Shown here: in pieces, positions 54,301-63,654 of the stretch
How positions within the stretch are numbered: the first letter of the stretch is position 1
How the letters are laid out: every line of letters begins with the position of its first letter
Made by a program: the position numbers and the translations under genes
The notes under the pieces: generated by a model
Seen by the model: the letters and a program-made list of their open reading frames with translations, nothing else
Told to the model about the DNA's origin: nothing
Database searches by the model: none
Source of the DNA: Pelagicoccus sp. SDUM812005
GTDB taxonomy: Bacteria > Verrucomicrobiota > Verrucomicrobiia > Opitutales > Opitutaceae
Assembly (NCBI RefSeq): GCF_031127875.1
Contig: NZ_JARXIA010000005.1
Coordinates: 62,001 to 126,000, forward strand
Direction of reading: 5' to 3'
DNA length: 64,000 nt

Positions 54301-55191
54301 ATGTCAAAACACCTTCCCTACTTTCTCGGCTGTCCTGCTTGGTCAAATCGCGACTGGATCGGCAAGGTGTTCCGCACCGGCACGGAGAGCAACGAGCTCC
54401 TGCGGGAATACTCGCGAGTCTTCAACACCGTCGAAGGCAACACCCTCTTCTACGCCCTCCCTCCCATGGCCACCGTGGAACGCTGGATGGCCGAGTCGAG
54501 CGAGGGCTTCCGCTTCGCCCCCAAGTTCCCCAAGTCCATTTCCCACGAACGACGCCTCACCGGAGCCAAAGAGGAAAACAAAGCCTTCTTCAAGGTGCTC
54601 ACCGCCCTCGCCGACGGAGACAAGCTAGGCGTCTCCTTCCTCCAACTCCCTCCATCCTTCAATATCAACAACCTGGATACGCTTCGCGACTACCTAAAAG
54701 CGCTGCCCAGCGAATTCAGCTACGCGGTCGAGCCACGCCACATCAGTTTCTACGACAAGGCCGACAACGAAAAGCGTCTCGACGACCTGCTCGAAAACCA
54801 TGGCGTCGACAAAGTAGTCTTCGACACCCGCCCGCTCTGGTCCAGCGAACCCGACGCGGAAGAACGCGAAGCCCGCGAGCGAAAGCCCCAATTGCCCGTC
54901 CGCCAAGTCGCCCTCGGCAAGCATCCCGTCCTCCGCTTCGTCGGTAAAAACAAGGTCCAGAAAAACGAGATCTTCGTAAAGGAATGGGCCCCCGTCATCA
55001 ACAAATGGATACTCGAAGGAAAGCGTCCCTACGTCTTCGCGCACGCCGGCGACGACGCCTTCGCCCCCTTCGTGGCCCGGCGACTGCACGAACAAATCAA
55101 ACGCATCAATCCCCTCCTCCCCGAACTCGCCGAATTCGAAAGCGACCGCATCAAACCGGAAAAGCAAATCGAGCAGCTAGACTTGTTTTGA
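54301..55191 (+). CDS. DUF72 (YecE-family) protein
   Basis: A 296-residue DUF72 protein, a predicted TIM-barrel of unknown activity. It opens with YFLGCPAWSNRDWIGKVF and contains FNTVEGNTLFYALP, FRFAPKFPKSISHERRL, SFLQLPPSFN, YAVEPRHISFY and the C-terminal YVFAHAGDDAFAPFVARRL. The acidic and histidine residues in these blocks line the proposed active cleft. The start is the ATG at 54301; the frame is open back to an ATG at 54247, but that lies in the T run of the hisI terminator. It is probably a single-gene unit. Confidence 0.9.
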   Translation: MSKHLPYFLGCPAWSNRDWIGKVFRTGTESNELLREYSRVFNTVEGNTLFYALPPMATVERWMAESSEGFRFAPKFPKSISHERRLTGAKEENKAFFKVLTALADGDKLGVSFLQLPPSFNINNLDTLRDYLKALPSEFSYAVEPRHISFYDKADNEKRLDDLLENHGVDKVVFDTRPLWSSEPDAEEREARERKPQLPVRQVALGKHPVLRFVGKNKVQKNEIFVKEWAPVINKWILEGKRPYVFAHAGDDAFAPFVARRLHEQIKRINPLLPELAEFESDRIKPEKQIEQLDLF

Positions 55192-55194
55192 CCC

Positions 55195-55233
55195 GTACCG
55201 CTGAGCTTTAGCCAGCGACCGCATTGCAGGATC
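55195..55233. repeat. Intergenic hairpin repeat, copy B
   Basis: The partner of the copy at 12140. The stem is CGCTG / CAGCG around AGCTTTAGC, where copy A has CGCGG / CCGCG: a paired G-C to T-A change that keeps the hairpin. It lies just after the DUF72 stop, between convergent genes. Confidence 0.7.
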
Positions 55234-55279
55234 GAAACCCTTCCACCGACTAGGGCCGAAGCGCCAGCCCCACGCCCTC

Positions 55280-56071
55280 CTACTTGCTCCCGCCCGTAAT
55301 CCCTCGCTCGGACGCTTCCACGAAGGCGACGTAAGCTTTCACTTCCTGCGTATCCGCGTACTCACTACCGAGCACGGCCTCGACCGCTTGCTGGCGATTC
55401 AAGCCCTGGCGATAAAAGGCCTTGAAGATAAACTTCACCGCTGCCATCTGCTCCGAGCCAAAGCCGGCCCGTTCCAGTCCGACCTTGTTGAACATTCGAA
55501 TCTTAGCCGGATTTCCATCGCCCAGCATAAAGGGCGGGATATCCTGCTCCACCTTCGCGCAGCCGCCAATGAAGCTACGATAGCCGATGTGGCAAAACTG
55601 GTGAATGGCCGTCCCGCCGCCGCCGATGCCGGCGTAGTCCTCCACGATCACGTGTCCCGCAAAGGTCGCTCCATTGCTCGCCACGATGTGGCTGCCGAGC
55701 TTGCAGCAATGCCCTACATGGCAGTAAGCGAGCAGGTAGTTGTCGTCTCCGATTTCAGTGAACTCGCCGTCCTTGGTCGCCGCGTTGATCGATACGTACT
55801 CGCGAAAAATATTCCGGTCGCCGATCTTCACGCCGGGGCTGCCGCCTTTGAACTTCAAGTCCTGGGTCTGCATGCCAATGCTGGCGTAAGGATAGATCTG
55901 GCAGGCTTCGCCAATCGAGGTGTTTCCCCAAACCGTGGCGTGATGCCAAACCTTGCTTCCGGCGCCGATACGAACGCCCGCTCCTATGACCGCGTACGGC
56001 CCAACCTCCACATCCGAGGCGAGCTCCGCCTTCGGGTCAACTACCGCGGTGGGATGAATATTGCTGCTCAT
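55280..56071 (-). CDS. lpxA: Acyl-ACP--UDP-N-acetylglucosamine O-acyltransferase
   Basis: A 263-residue left-handed beta-helix acyltransferase, the first step of lipid A synthesis. It begins IHPTAVVDPKAELASDVEVG, has QTQDLKFKGGSPGVKIGD and FREYVSINAATKDG, the catalytic-region histidine in AYCHVGHCCKLGSH, and the helical tail NKVGLERAGFG. The ATG at 56071 gives the usual length (E. coli 262); upstream residues to 56167 come from the overlapping lpxC-fabZ end and have no similarity. It lies 20 bases after the lpxC-fabZ fusion, as in other lipid A operons. Confidence 0.95.
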   Translation of the reverse strand: MSSNIHPTAVVDPKAELASDVEVGPYAVIGAGVRIGAGSKVWHHATVWGNTSIGEACQIYPYASIGMQTQDLKFKGGSPGVKIGDRNIFREYVSINAATKDGEFTEIGDDNYLLAYCHVGHCCKLGSHIVASNGATFAGHVIVEDYAGIGGGGTAIHQFCHIGYRSFIGGCAKVEQDIPPFMLGDGNPAKIRMFNKVGLERAGFGSEQMAAVKFIFKAFYRQGLNRQQAVEAVLGSEYADTQEVKAYVAFVEASERGITGGSK

Positions 56072-56091
56072 GTCGATCGTATCAAGATTTC

Positions 56092-57429
56092 CTATACATC
56101 CTCGCCCTCGCCCAAGATCATAAACTTGAGCTCGCCGGAGGAGGCAACTTCGTCGCCCACGTAACAAGTAGCCGACGCGGTTCCGATCTTAGCTCGCATG
56201 ATCTTAAGCAGCTTAATGTCGATGCGAAGCTGGTCGCCGGGGATCACCTTGCGGCGCCACTTGACCTTGTCCACGCTCATGAAGACCGCCGTCTTCCCTT
56301 CCTGGTTGATCTTACGCAGCATCAAGATGCCCGCGGCCTGGGCCATGGCCTCGATCTGCAGCACCCCCGGCATGATCGGCTGGCCGGGATAGTGTCCCTG
56401 AAAAAACGGTTCGTTGATGGTGACGTTCTTGATAGCCGTCAGCTCGTCGTCGCCACGAAACTCGGTCACGCGATCGATCATCAAAAACGGATACCGGTGC
56501 GGCAAGGTCTCGATCACGCGGCGAATATCCAGCTGCGTTTCCTCCTCGATCCGAGCCGTCTTAGGCTTGGCCTTGGCAGGAGTCGCCTCGCCCTTGGCCA
56601 ACTCTTCCATGCGCTCGAAGAGCTTGGCCGTCAGCTCCGCATTGACCGCGTGCCCCGGACGGACCGCTACGATGTGAGCCTTGAGCGGCTTGCCGAGCAG
56701 CAGCACGTCGCCGATCACATCGAGAATCTTGTGGCGCACCAGCTCGTCGTCGAAACGCAGCGGCTCCTTGGACATGATCTTGTCGTCCTTGAGCACGATG
56801 GCGTTTTCGAGGCTGCCGCCCTTGATCTTGCCCAGCTTCAAAAGCTCCTCGATATCCTCGTAAACCGTAAAGGTACGGGCCGCCGCGATCTGGGTCGCGA
56901 ACACGTCCGGGTCGATCTCGATGGAGAGGTGCTGCGTGTGGATGCCGCGATCGTCGGCCGAAGTGCAAGAAATCTTGAAGCCGTCGTACGGCAGCGCGAT
57001 CAGCGAGGAATTCCCCTTGGTCACCGAAATCGGCTGATCGAGCACGAAGTACTCGCGCTCCGCGTCGAGCTCCACCGGCTCCGCTTCAAGGATCAGGTTG
57101 ACGAAGCCCTTGGAGGAACCGTCCAAAATCGGCGGCTCGGAGGCATCCATCTCGATCTCCGCATTGTCGATGCCCATGCCGTGCAAGGCTGCCAAAACGT
57201 GCTCCACGGTATGCACCTTCACATGGCCGGAGGCCAGAGTCGTGGCACGCACCAAGTCGGTAACCTGCGAAATATGCGGCTTGATCACCGGCTTGTCGTG
57301 AAGGTCGACGCGACGAATCGTGATCCCCGCGTTGGCGGGCGCCGGCTTCAGCGTAAGCAGAGTTTTGTCACCAGTGTGGAGGGATGCGCCTTTGACAGAG
57401 ACTTCGCGCAGGATGGAGCGTTGCTTCAT
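56092..57429 (-). CDS. lpxC/fabZ: LpxC-FabZ fusion: UDP-3-O-acyl-GlcNAc deacetylase / 3-hydroxyacyl-ACP dehydratase
   Basis: A 445-residue bifunctional protein. LpxC (about 1-285) has zinc ligands in VHTVEH (His77) and [16 protein letters not shown], plus LDGSSKGF. A Lys/Ala-rich linker follows ([18 protein letters not shown]). FabZ (about 305-445) has [16 protein letters not shown] with the catalytic His, and [20 protein letters not shown] with the catalytic Glu. LpxC commits to lipid A, while FabZ consumes the same hydroxyacyl-ACP pool for phospholipid, so the fusion ties the two together. Such fusions are known in Bacteroidetes and some related phyla. It precedes lpxA in one unit. Confidence 0.95.
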   Translation of the reverse strand: MKQRSILREVSVKGASLHTGDKTLLTLKPAPANAGITIRRVDLHDKPVIKPHISQVTDLVRATTLASGHVKVHTVEHVLAALHGMGIDNAEIEMDASEPPILDGSSKGFVNLILEAEPVELDAEREYFVLDQPISVTKGNSSLIALPYDGFKISCTSADDRGIHTQHLSIEIDPDVFATQIAAARTFTVYEDIEELLKLGKIKGGSLENAIVLKDDKIMSKEPLRFDDELVRHKILDVIGDVLLLGKPLKAHIVAVRPGHAVNAELTAKLFERMEELAKGEATPAKAKPKTARIEEETQLDIRRVIETLPHRYPFLMIDRVTEFRGDDELTAIKNVTINEPFFQGHYPGQPIMPGVLQIEAMAQAAGILMLRKINQEGKTAVFMSVDKVKWRRKVIPGDQLRIDIKLLKIMRAKIGTASATCYVGDEVASSGELKFMILGEGEDV

Positions 57430-57478
57430 GGGGATCGCTTAGTGGCAGCAATGCGAAACGAATTCAAGGATTTAGACT

Positions 57479-57510
57479 CCGCAGCGCAGAGCTTCAGCCC
57501 GCGTCCCGGA
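57479..57510. repeat. Degenerate copy of the hairpin repeat
   Basis: CGCAGAGCTTCAGCCCGCG resembles the stem-loop part of the repeats at 12140 and 55195, but with a mismatch in the stem and a different flank. It lies between the lpxC-fabZ start and the thymidine phosphorylase terminator; the rest of that gap shows no gene. Confidence 0.4.
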
Positions 57511-57550
57511 CACAAGGCCATCGGACTGAAGCGCCTCCCTACGGAAATCT

Positions 57551-57588
57551 CCACAAAAAAGGCCAGCCGCATACCGCGGCTGGCCTTT
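57551..57588 (-). terminator. Rho-independent terminator of the thymidine phosphorylase gene
   Basis: On the minus strand AAAGGCCAGCCGC pairs with GCGGCTGGCCTTT (13 bp, five-base loop), followed by six T (plus-strand A at 57555-57560). It lies 28 bases after the gene stop. Confidence 0.9.
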
Positions 57589-57615
57589 GAAATCTGAATT
57601 GCTTTTCCGTGACGC

Positions 57616-58998
57616 TTACGCGACGCGCTCTACGATCAGAGGCGGTGGCGTTGGGCGCTTCGGCGCGAGGCGGTAGGCGGCCTTGAAGTATTCGAGGGCC
57701 TGCTCGAGCTTCGCTTCGTCGTTGTAATGGATCATCATCAGCGGCTCGCCCTGCTTGACCTGAGTGCCGACCTTCTTGATCTCGGAAACGCCAACCGCGT
57801 AGTCGATGTTGCCATCCTCGTCCGCGCCAGCTCCGAGCAGGTGGACGCCCTTGGCGATCTGAGCCGCGTTGATGGTGTGAACGTAGCCGCGCTTCGGAGC
57901 AGGCAGCTTGCGGATGTGCTTCGCGGTCGGAAACTTGTCGGGGTCGTCGATGTAGGAGGTGTCGCCGCCTTGGGCCGCCACGATCTCCTTGAGCTTCTCG
58001 AGCGCCGTGCCGTCCTCGATGTGACGTTGTACCGTCTGCTTCGCTGACAGCGTGGAACCGGCAACGCCAGCGAGACGCACGATTTCCATGCCGAGCTTGA
58101 GAACGAGTTCCTGCAAGTCTTCCGGACCCTCGCCCTTGAGGAGCTGGATCGCTTCCTTGAGCTCCAGGGCCGTACCCACCGTATCGCCGAGCGGCTGGTT
58201 CATGTCGGTCACGAGCGCGACGCAGCGACGCTTCATGGAGCGGCCTACGCGGGTCATGCTGCGAGCAAGCTGCTTGGCTTGCTCGAGATCGCGGATAAAG
58301 GATCCGTTGCCCCACTTGACGTCGATCACGAGGCCTTCCGCGCCTTCGGCCAGCTTCTTGGAAAGAACGCTACCGGTAATCAGCGGGAGGCTAGGAATGG
58401 TAGCGGTCTTCTTGCGGAGGTCGTAGAGCTTGGCATCCGCAGGAGCGAGCTCGGCGCTTTGGCGAACCATCGCTCCGCCGATCTTCTCGAGCTGCTCGAT
58501 GAACGGATCGATGCCCATGTCGGCATTGAAGCCAGGCACGGCGCTCAGCTTGTCGAGGGAACTGATCGCGAAATCTTGGTCGATGCCGCCCATCATTGGG
58601 ATTACGATACCGGAGGCGACTGCGAGCGGCACCAGCACTAGGGAGGTCTTGTCGCCCACGCCACCTGTGGAATACTTGTCGATCTTGGGCTTAGCGATGT
58701 GCGAAAGGTCGATCACCTCGCCGGAAAGCATCATCTCCTCGGTGAGAATCGCGGTTTCCTGAGCGGACATTCCCTGGAAGAAGATCGCCATTGCCATGGC
58801 GGCCATTTGGAAGTCAGGCATTTCTCCGTCCAAGATAGAGTCGATTATATACCGGATCTCTTCCTTGGTGAATTCTTGGCCCTCGCGCTTCTTTTCGATA
58901 AGATACGCGTAGCTCGGCTTGATGAAACGACGGCTGCTTAAGGTTTTTCTAACCATAATGGATTGTACGGAATCGTATTGCTTGCCGTTAGCGGCCAT
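57616..58998 (-). CDS. deoA: Thymidine/pyrimidine-nucleoside phosphorylase
   Basis: A 460-residue nucleoside phosphorylase that splits thymidine with phosphate for salvage. The small helical domain has LIEKKREGQEFTKEEIRYII; the phosphate site is KYSTGGVGDKTSLVL; then VPMMGG-like IVIPMMGGIDQDF, GLVIDVKWGNGSF and TDMNQPLGDTVGTALE. A C-terminal PYNP-type domain follows. The N-terminus is uncertain: ATG 58998 or ATG 58956 (MVRKTLSS) are both possible, neither with a clear ribosome site, and the shorter one is nearer the E. coli length. No other salvage gene is adjacent. Confidence 0.9.
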   Translation of the reverse strand: MAANGKQYDSVQSIMVRKTLSSRRFIKPSYAYLIEKKREGQEFTKEEIRYIIDSILDGEMPDFQMAAMAMAIFFQGMSAQETAILTEEMMLSGEVIDLSHIAKPKIDKYSTGGVGDKTSLVLVPLAVASGIVIPMMGGIDQDFAISSLDKLSAVPGFNADMGIDPFIEQLEKIGGAMVRQSAELAPADAKLYDLRKKTATIPSLPLITGSVLSKKLAEGAEGLVIDVKWGNGSFIRDLEQAKQLARSMTRVGRSMKRRCVALVTDMNQPLGDTVGTALELKEAIQLLKGEGPEDLQELVLKLGMEIVRLAGVAGSTLSAKQTVQRHIEDGTALEKLKEIVAAQGGDTSYIDDPDKFPTAKHIRKLPAPKRGYVHTINAAQIAKGVHLLGAGADEDGNIDYAVGVSEIKKVGTQVKQGEPLMMIHYNDEAKLEQALEYFKAAYRLAPKRPTPPPLIVERVA

Positions 58999-59288
58999 GA
59001 CAGGACGACGCCCGCGAACCCATTCGCTAGGAAAGCATCACCCACACCATTGACGCTCTTGGACTTACGAAGGTCCCATACAACAGCACGAAACCGAACG
59101 ACCGCCCAAGCGGCAATTTTGAAGAGCGTATTATGCCACACGTGTCAAGCCCCTAACCGGAAGCCACGAGCTAGGATTTCGCCCAAGCCAAACTAGGGTA
59201 TTCTCCGGGGATTTTTCCGAGCTCCGAAGCGGAGCGGCAGCGATTCGAAGCTTGCTCGTTCCTAGAAGGCGGATTTTGTAGCCGCTCT
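58999..59288. other. Divergent gap between deoA and argS
   Basis: About 290 bases with no convincing gene. A small stem GCTCC-GAAGC-GGAGC sits near 59222-59236. No T-box or other leader that I recognise, and no clear promoter pair. Confidence 0.4.
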
Positions 59289-61070
59289 ATGCAAGACTGG
59301 TTCGACCTCGCAAAAAAGATCGATTCGCTCGTGCTGGAAGCCGCAGCTTCCGCAGGGCTCGAAGACTCCTTCTCGGCGGATATCCGAACGGCGGATCCGC
59401 GTTTCGGCGATCTGCAGGCAAACGGCGCCCTTCCCTACGCCAAGCGCAACAGGTCGAACCCTCGCCAAATCGCCCAGTCCATCGTGGAAAAGCTGGAAGC
59501 GAACCCGGAACTCAAGGAAGTCGCCGACCTTTCCATAGCTGGCCCCGGCTTCATCAACTTCTCCCTCAATCCGGACTTCCTGCAAAAGTGGCTCACCACC
59601 TTCTCCGGCGCGGCGCAGCTCAGCCAGGCCGCCGCCCACCTGCAGAAGGACGAGACCGTAGTGGTCGACTACAGCTCGCCCAATACCGCCAAGCAAATGC
59701 ACATCGGGCACCTGCGCTCGCTCATCATCGGCGAATCCATCTGCAAGCTGCTTGAATTCTGTGGAGCTAAGGTCATCCGCGACAACCACATCGGCGACTG
59801 GGGCACTGCCTACGGGCGCCTCTTCTACGCTTACAAGCGCTTCCTCGACGAGGAAAACCTCAAGGCCAATCCGCTCGGCGAACTGGAACGCCTCTACAAG
59901 CTCGGCAGCAAGTTGGCCACCGAGGACGAGGCCGTGGTCGCCGAATCCCGCGAGGAGCTGGTCAAGCTCCAGAGCGAGGACCCCGAGAGCATGAAGCTCT
60001 GGGAAACGGTCAACGGACACAGCATCGACGGCATCAAGCAGGTCTACGAGCTTTTCGACATCAAGTTCGACCACTACCTCGGCGAAAGCTTCTACCGCAA
60101 CATGGTAGACCAAGTCTACAAGGAGCTGGAAGAATGCGGCCTCGGTGAGAAGAGCGAAGGTGCCTGGGTCGTTTTCCACCCCGAGCACAAGCGCTTCGCC
60201 ACCCAGCCGTTCATGTACCGCAAGTCCGACGGCGCCTCCAACTACGCGACCACCGACTTGGCGACCATGCTCTACCGGACCGAGCACTTCAAGGCCTCGA
60301 GCATCATCATCGAAACCGACTTTCGCCAAAAGGACCACTTCGAGCAACTCGAGCTCACCACCCAAAAATGGTTCGAAAAGACCGGCCGCACCTTCCCCAA
60401 GTTCAGCCACGTCTTCCACGGCACCATCATGGGCGAGAACGGCAAAGCCATGGCCTCCCGCACCGGCGACCCCGTGCTGCTGAAGGACCTCATCGCCGAA
60501 GCCATCGAGCGCGCCGAAAAACTGATCCGCGAGAAAAACGCCGAAAAGATCGAAAAAGGCCAAACGCCGCTGAGCGATGCCGAAATCCTCGCCGCCTCCA
60601 AGGTGATCGGCACCAGCTCCATCCGTTACGCAGAGCTCTCGCAAAACCGGACCAGCGACTACGTCTTCGCTTGGGACAAGCTGCTGAGCTTCGAGGGCAA
60701 TACCGCTCCCTACCTTCTCTACGCGGCCACCCGCATCAAGAGCATCTTCCGCAATTTCGACGCGGCGGAACTGGAAAACCTCGCCTCCAAGGCGAGCACG
60801 ATCGAAACGCCGGAAGAGCTCGCCCTCGCCCGCAAGATCCTCGGATTCGTCGGCGTGCTGCAGCAGACCATCGAAACCCTGCGCCCGCACCTGCTCTGCA
60901 CCTACCTCTTCGAACTGGCGGGCGCCTACAGCTCGTTCTACAACGCCAACAAGGTCATCGTTCCCGAGGAAGCCGTCAAGTGCCGGCGCCTAATGCTTTG
61001 CCAGCGCACTCTAGACGTGCTGGAAACCGGCTTAGGCCTCCTAGGCATTCCTACTTTGGAACGCATGTAA
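59289..61070 (+). CDS. argS: Arginine--tRNA ligase
   Basis: A 593-residue class I aminoacyl-tRNA synthetase. The N-terminal tRNA-binding domain comes first, then VVDYSSPNTAKQMHIGHLRS with the HIGH signature, DNHIGDWGTAYGRL, the editing-free catalytic core, and a KMSKS-like loop replaced by GKAMASRTGD, as in many ArgRS. The C-terminal anticodon domain ends TLDVLETGLGLLGIPTLERM. Length is normal (E. coli 577). It is transcribed alone; the next gene has its own promoter-like sequence at 61097. Confidence 0.96.
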   Translation: MQDWFDLAKKIDSLVLEAAASAGLEDSFSADIRTADPRFGDLQANGALPYAKRNRSNPRQIAQSIVEKLEANPELKEVADLSIAGPGFINFSLNPDFLQKWLTTFSGAAQLSQAAAHLQKDETVVVDYSSPNTAKQMHIGHLRSLIIGESICKLLEFCGAKVIRDNHIGDWGTAYGRLFYAYKRFLDEENLKANPLGELERLYKLGSKLATEDEAVVAESREELVKLQSEDPESMKLWETVNGHSIDGIKQVYELFDIKFDHYLGESFYRNMVDQVYKELEECGLGEKSEGAWVVFHPEHKRFATQPFMYRKSDGASNYATTDLATMLYRTEHFKASSIIIETDFRQKDHFEQLELTTQKWFEKTGRTFPKFSHVFHGTIMGENGKAMASRTGDPVLLKDLIAEAIERAEKLIREKNAEKIEKGQTPLSDAEILAASKVIGTSSIRYAELSQNRTSDYVFAWDKLLSFEGNTAPYLLYAATRIKSIFRNFDAAELENLASKASTIETPEELALARKILGFVGVLQQTIETLRPHLLCTYLFELAGAYSSFYNANKVIVPEEAVKCRRLMLCQRTLDVLETGLGLLGIPTLERM

Positions 61071-61096
61071 TAGCTTGTCCGGGCGCTTCCCGCGCC

Positions 61097-61126
61097 TTGA
61101 CAAAGTGCCAACCGCAAGTGTCTCAT
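61097..61126 (+). promoter_or_regulatory. Probable promoter of the DUF4339 gene
   Basis: A perfect TTGACA at 61097-61102 and TCTCAT at 61121-61126, with an 18-base spacer. Transcription would start about 13 bases before the ATG at 61146. Confidence 0.5.
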
Positions 61127-61145
61127 TGGGCTACTTCCCTAGCCC

Positions 61146-62084
61146 ATGAGAGAATACTACATCCGACGCGAAGGCGATGAAGATGCGAGCGGCCCGTTCG
61201 ACATCGACCAAATCTCCTCCCTGATAGAGGCGAACAAGCTCGATGCCAGCGCTTACTTCTACGACATCGAGACCGAGTCGTGGCTCCCCATCTCCTCCAA
61301 CCAGGAGCTGATGGAAACCCTCTTCCCCAAGAAGCGAAAGCTCAGCCTACGCACCGAAGAATCGGAAGCGGAAAAGAAACGCCTCGCGGAAGAGGAAGCC
61401 GCCAAGGCTGCTGCAGCGAAAGCAGCCGCCGACGCTGCTGCCAAAGCCGAGGGCCAAACCGAGACAGGCGAACCAGGCGAGACCGCCGAAGAATCCAATT
61501 CAAAGGAAGCCGCCAGCGAACAACCCGCGAAGCCGGAACAAAAAAACGAGGGCAAGAAGGGCAAAAAGAAAAAGGCGGACAAGAGCGACGAGCGCCAAAA
61601 GCTGGAAGTCACCAAAATGCTCGCCCTCGCGGAAGGCCGAGCCGACGACCCTAGCGGCAAATCTCCCCGCGAAAAGCAAGCAGCCGTCGCCTTCTTCGGC
61701 CTGCGATTCCTCACCGTATTCTTTATCGCGTCCATCCTCGCCATGGCATGGATCGAAAAGGACCTCATCCTTACGGCCGACGCCATCGCCATGGCGAAAA
61801 GCCCCTACCTCCTCGTCGCGGTTTTCGACTTGGTCATCACCGTCACACTCCTGCTGCAAGTGACCGAAGTGTATCCACTTCTTCGATTCAGGGCAGCCGT
61901 AGGCGCCGGACTGCTGACGATGCTCTACTATTCCAGCGGCGATACGATCTTGCTTATAAGCAACCTGCTCCTAATGGGAGCCATCTACTTCAGCAGCGCC
62001 ATCATCAAGATCCGCTTCCTGATCGCTTGCGGCATCACCGGCTTGCTCGGCATCCTCGGGTACGCCTACGTCTTCTTCCTCTGA
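61146..62084 (+). CDS. GYF/DUF4339-domain membrane protein
   Basis: A 312-residue protein in three parts. Residues 1-55 form a GYF_2/DUF4339 domain (EYYIRREGDEDASGPFD, ISSLIEANKLDASAYFYD, ESWLPISSNQELM), often used for peptide binding. Residues about 60-175 are a charged Lys/Glu/Ala-rich linker, probably a helix or coiled coil. The C-terminal 120 residues form four or five membrane segments (TVFFIASILAMAWIE, LLVAVFDLVITVTLLLQV and others). The function is not known. It lies 48 bases before the YihY-family gene and may share its transcript. Confidence 0.82.
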   Translation: MREYYIRREGDEDASGPFDIDQISSLIEANKLDASAYFYDIETESWLPISSNQELMETLFPKKRKLSLRTEESEAEKKRLAEEEAAKAAAAKAAADAAAKAEGQTETGEPGETAEESNSKEAASEQPAKPEQKNEGKKGKKKKADKSDERQKLEVTKMLALAEGRADDPSGKSPREKQAAVAFFGLRFLTVFFIASILAMAWIEKDLILTADAIAMAKSPYLLVAVFDLVITVTLLLQVTEVYPLLRFRAAVGAGLLTMLYYSSGDTILLISNLLLMGAIYFSSAIIKIRFLIACGITGLLGILGYAYVFFL

Positions 62085-62132
62085 TCGAGGCGGGGAGGCC
62101 TCGCTCGAGCCCCTTCTACACACCTACCGGCC

Positions 62133-63566
62133 ATGAACCCACGTCTCCAAAAACTAGTATCCAACGCGCGGATACTGCAAAAGGAGATGTGGCGGCACCA
62201 CCACAAAGCCGTTTCGAAGCGACGCAGCGCCGCCTTCGCCGTAGGAAGAGTGGTTGCCATCACCTTTTCCGGACTGAAGGAGAACCGCCTGCTCGCCCGC
62301 GCGGCCGCTTTGAGCTTCAGCTCCCTGCTCGGACTCGGGCCCATGATCGCCCTCGCCGTGCTGCTCTCCGGTTTCGTGCTCAACCAAGCGGAACCAGGCA
62401 TGGCCCAGGACACCATCGAGCGCATCGTTTCCTACATCGCCCCCCAAGTAACGCTCACCGAAGGCGAAGCCGCGACCGAGCAAAGCGGGTTGAGCAACCT
62501 AATCTCCGACTTCATCGAAGCCAGCCAGTCCGGAGCGGTCGGGATCGGCGGAGCCCTCGTACTCGGCGTCATCGTCATCCAGCTTTTCATCACGATCGAA
62601 GACGCATTCAACGACATTTGGGGCGTTTCCAAAGGCCGCAAGCTCGTCACTCGCATCATCCTCTACTGGACCATCATCACCCTGGGCACGGTCCTCGTGT
62701 TCGCCGGTCTCGCCATCGCCGTCTCCAAGCTTATCGAGCTCAACAACCAGTTCATCGCCCTGACGGAAGGCCTCCCCGGCTCCGAAACCGTCAACAGCTG
62801 GCTCTCGCTCTACGGCGTAAAGATCGCTAGCTTCCTCATCATCTCCTCCCTGCTCGCCGCCTTCTACCGCTTCATCCCCAATACCCAAGTCGAGTGGAAA
62901 GCCGCTTTCGTAGGCGGCCTCTTCTCCGTAAGTTGCTTCGCGGCCAACAACGCCTTCGCTTTCCTCTACGTCGAACGCGTCGCCATGCAGCGGACTTTGT
63001 ACGGCTCGCTCAGCATCCTGCCGGTGCTCATGATCGGCCTCTTCACCTTCTGGATGTGCCTGCTGCTCGGAGGCCGCCTCTCCTTCGCCGTACAAAACGC
63101 CCGCTTCAAGAGCGGCAAGGTCGCTTGGGACGAGCTCAGCCAAGCTTCCCAAGAAAGCCTCTGCCTGCTCCTGCTGGCCCAGATCAGCCGCCGCTTCCGC
63201 GATTGCGGCGAGGCCTACTCCAGCACCGACCTCGCCGAACGCAACAACCTGCCGAGCCCCCTCGCCGGAGCCGCTCTCAACCGGCTCGTCGAACTGGGCC
63301 TCGCCTCCACCCTGCCGGCCAAGGAAAAGGACACCTACAACGCCTACCGCTACCAGCCCGCCCGTCCGCTCGAGAAGATCGCCCTGCTCGACTTCAAGAA
63401 GAAGTTCGAGTCCCACGGCACCAACCCGGACGACACCCTCTTCGACAACCGCGACCCGCTCGTTCGCCGCTACCACGAGCTCATCGACGAAGCCCGCCGC
63501 TCCAGCTTCCAGCAAATCAGCCTCGCCGAAGCCCTCGACGCCTTCGAGGAACCGCGAAAAGCCTGA
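62133..63566 (+). CDS. YihY/BrkB-family inner-membrane protein
   Basis: A 477-residue membrane protein of the YihY/virulence-factor BrkB family, at one time mislabelled RNase BN. About six hydrophobic segments occupy residues 50-330, with the family motifs ARAAALSFSSLLGLGPMIAL, NDIWGVSKGRKLVTRIILYW, WKAAFVGGLFSVSCFAANN and MIGLFTFWMCLLLGGRLSFA. A C-terminal cytoplasmic part of about 120 residues (LLAQISRRFRDCGEAYSSTD, ANRLVELGLAS-like) resembles a small winged-helix fold. Function is unproven in the family. Length is somewhat above E. coli YihY (290) because of that tail. Confidence 0.9.
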   Translation: MNPRLQKLVSNARILQKEMWRHHHKAVSKRRSAAFAVGRVVAITFSGLKENRLLARAAALSFSSLLGLGPMIALAVLLSGFVLNQAEPGMAQDTIERIVSYIAPQVTLTEGEAATEQSGLSNLISDFIEASQSGAVGIGGALVLGVIVIQLFITIEDAFNDIWGVSKGRKLVTRIILYWTIITLGTVLVFAGLAIAVSKLIELNNQFIALTEGLPGSETVNSWLSLYGVKIASFLIISSLLAAFYRFIPNTQVEWKAAFVGGLFSVSCFAANNAFAFLYVERVAMQRTLYGSLSILPVLMIGLFTFWMCLLLGGRLSFAVQNARFKSGKVAWDELSQASQESLCLLLLAQISRRFRDCGEAYSSTDLAERNNLPSPLAGAALNRLVELGLASTLPAKEKDTYNAYRYQPARPLEKIALLDFKKKFESHGTNPDDTLFDNRDPLVRRYHELIDEARRSSFQQISLAEALDAFEEPRKA

Positions 63567-63600
63567 GTCCATCCCCTTTTCCCAGAGGCGGTTTTGTCCA

Positions 63601-63628
63601 TTGACAGCTTAGGCGCCTAGCCTAGTTT
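63601..63628 (+). promoter_or_regulatory. Possible promoter of the PpiD-like gene
   Basis: TTGACA at 63601-63606 and TAGTTT at 63623-63628 with a 16-base spacer. The -35 is perfect, the -10 poor. A GGCGCC palindrome lies in the spacer. Confidence 0.4.
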
Positions 63629-63654
63629 AGCCGCCTTTAATTGCGTATCCCCTT

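Noticed and set aside
59262-60890. 542-codon minus-strand frame opposite argS
   Set aside because: It shadows an intact argS gene, and its composition is typical of antisense translation.
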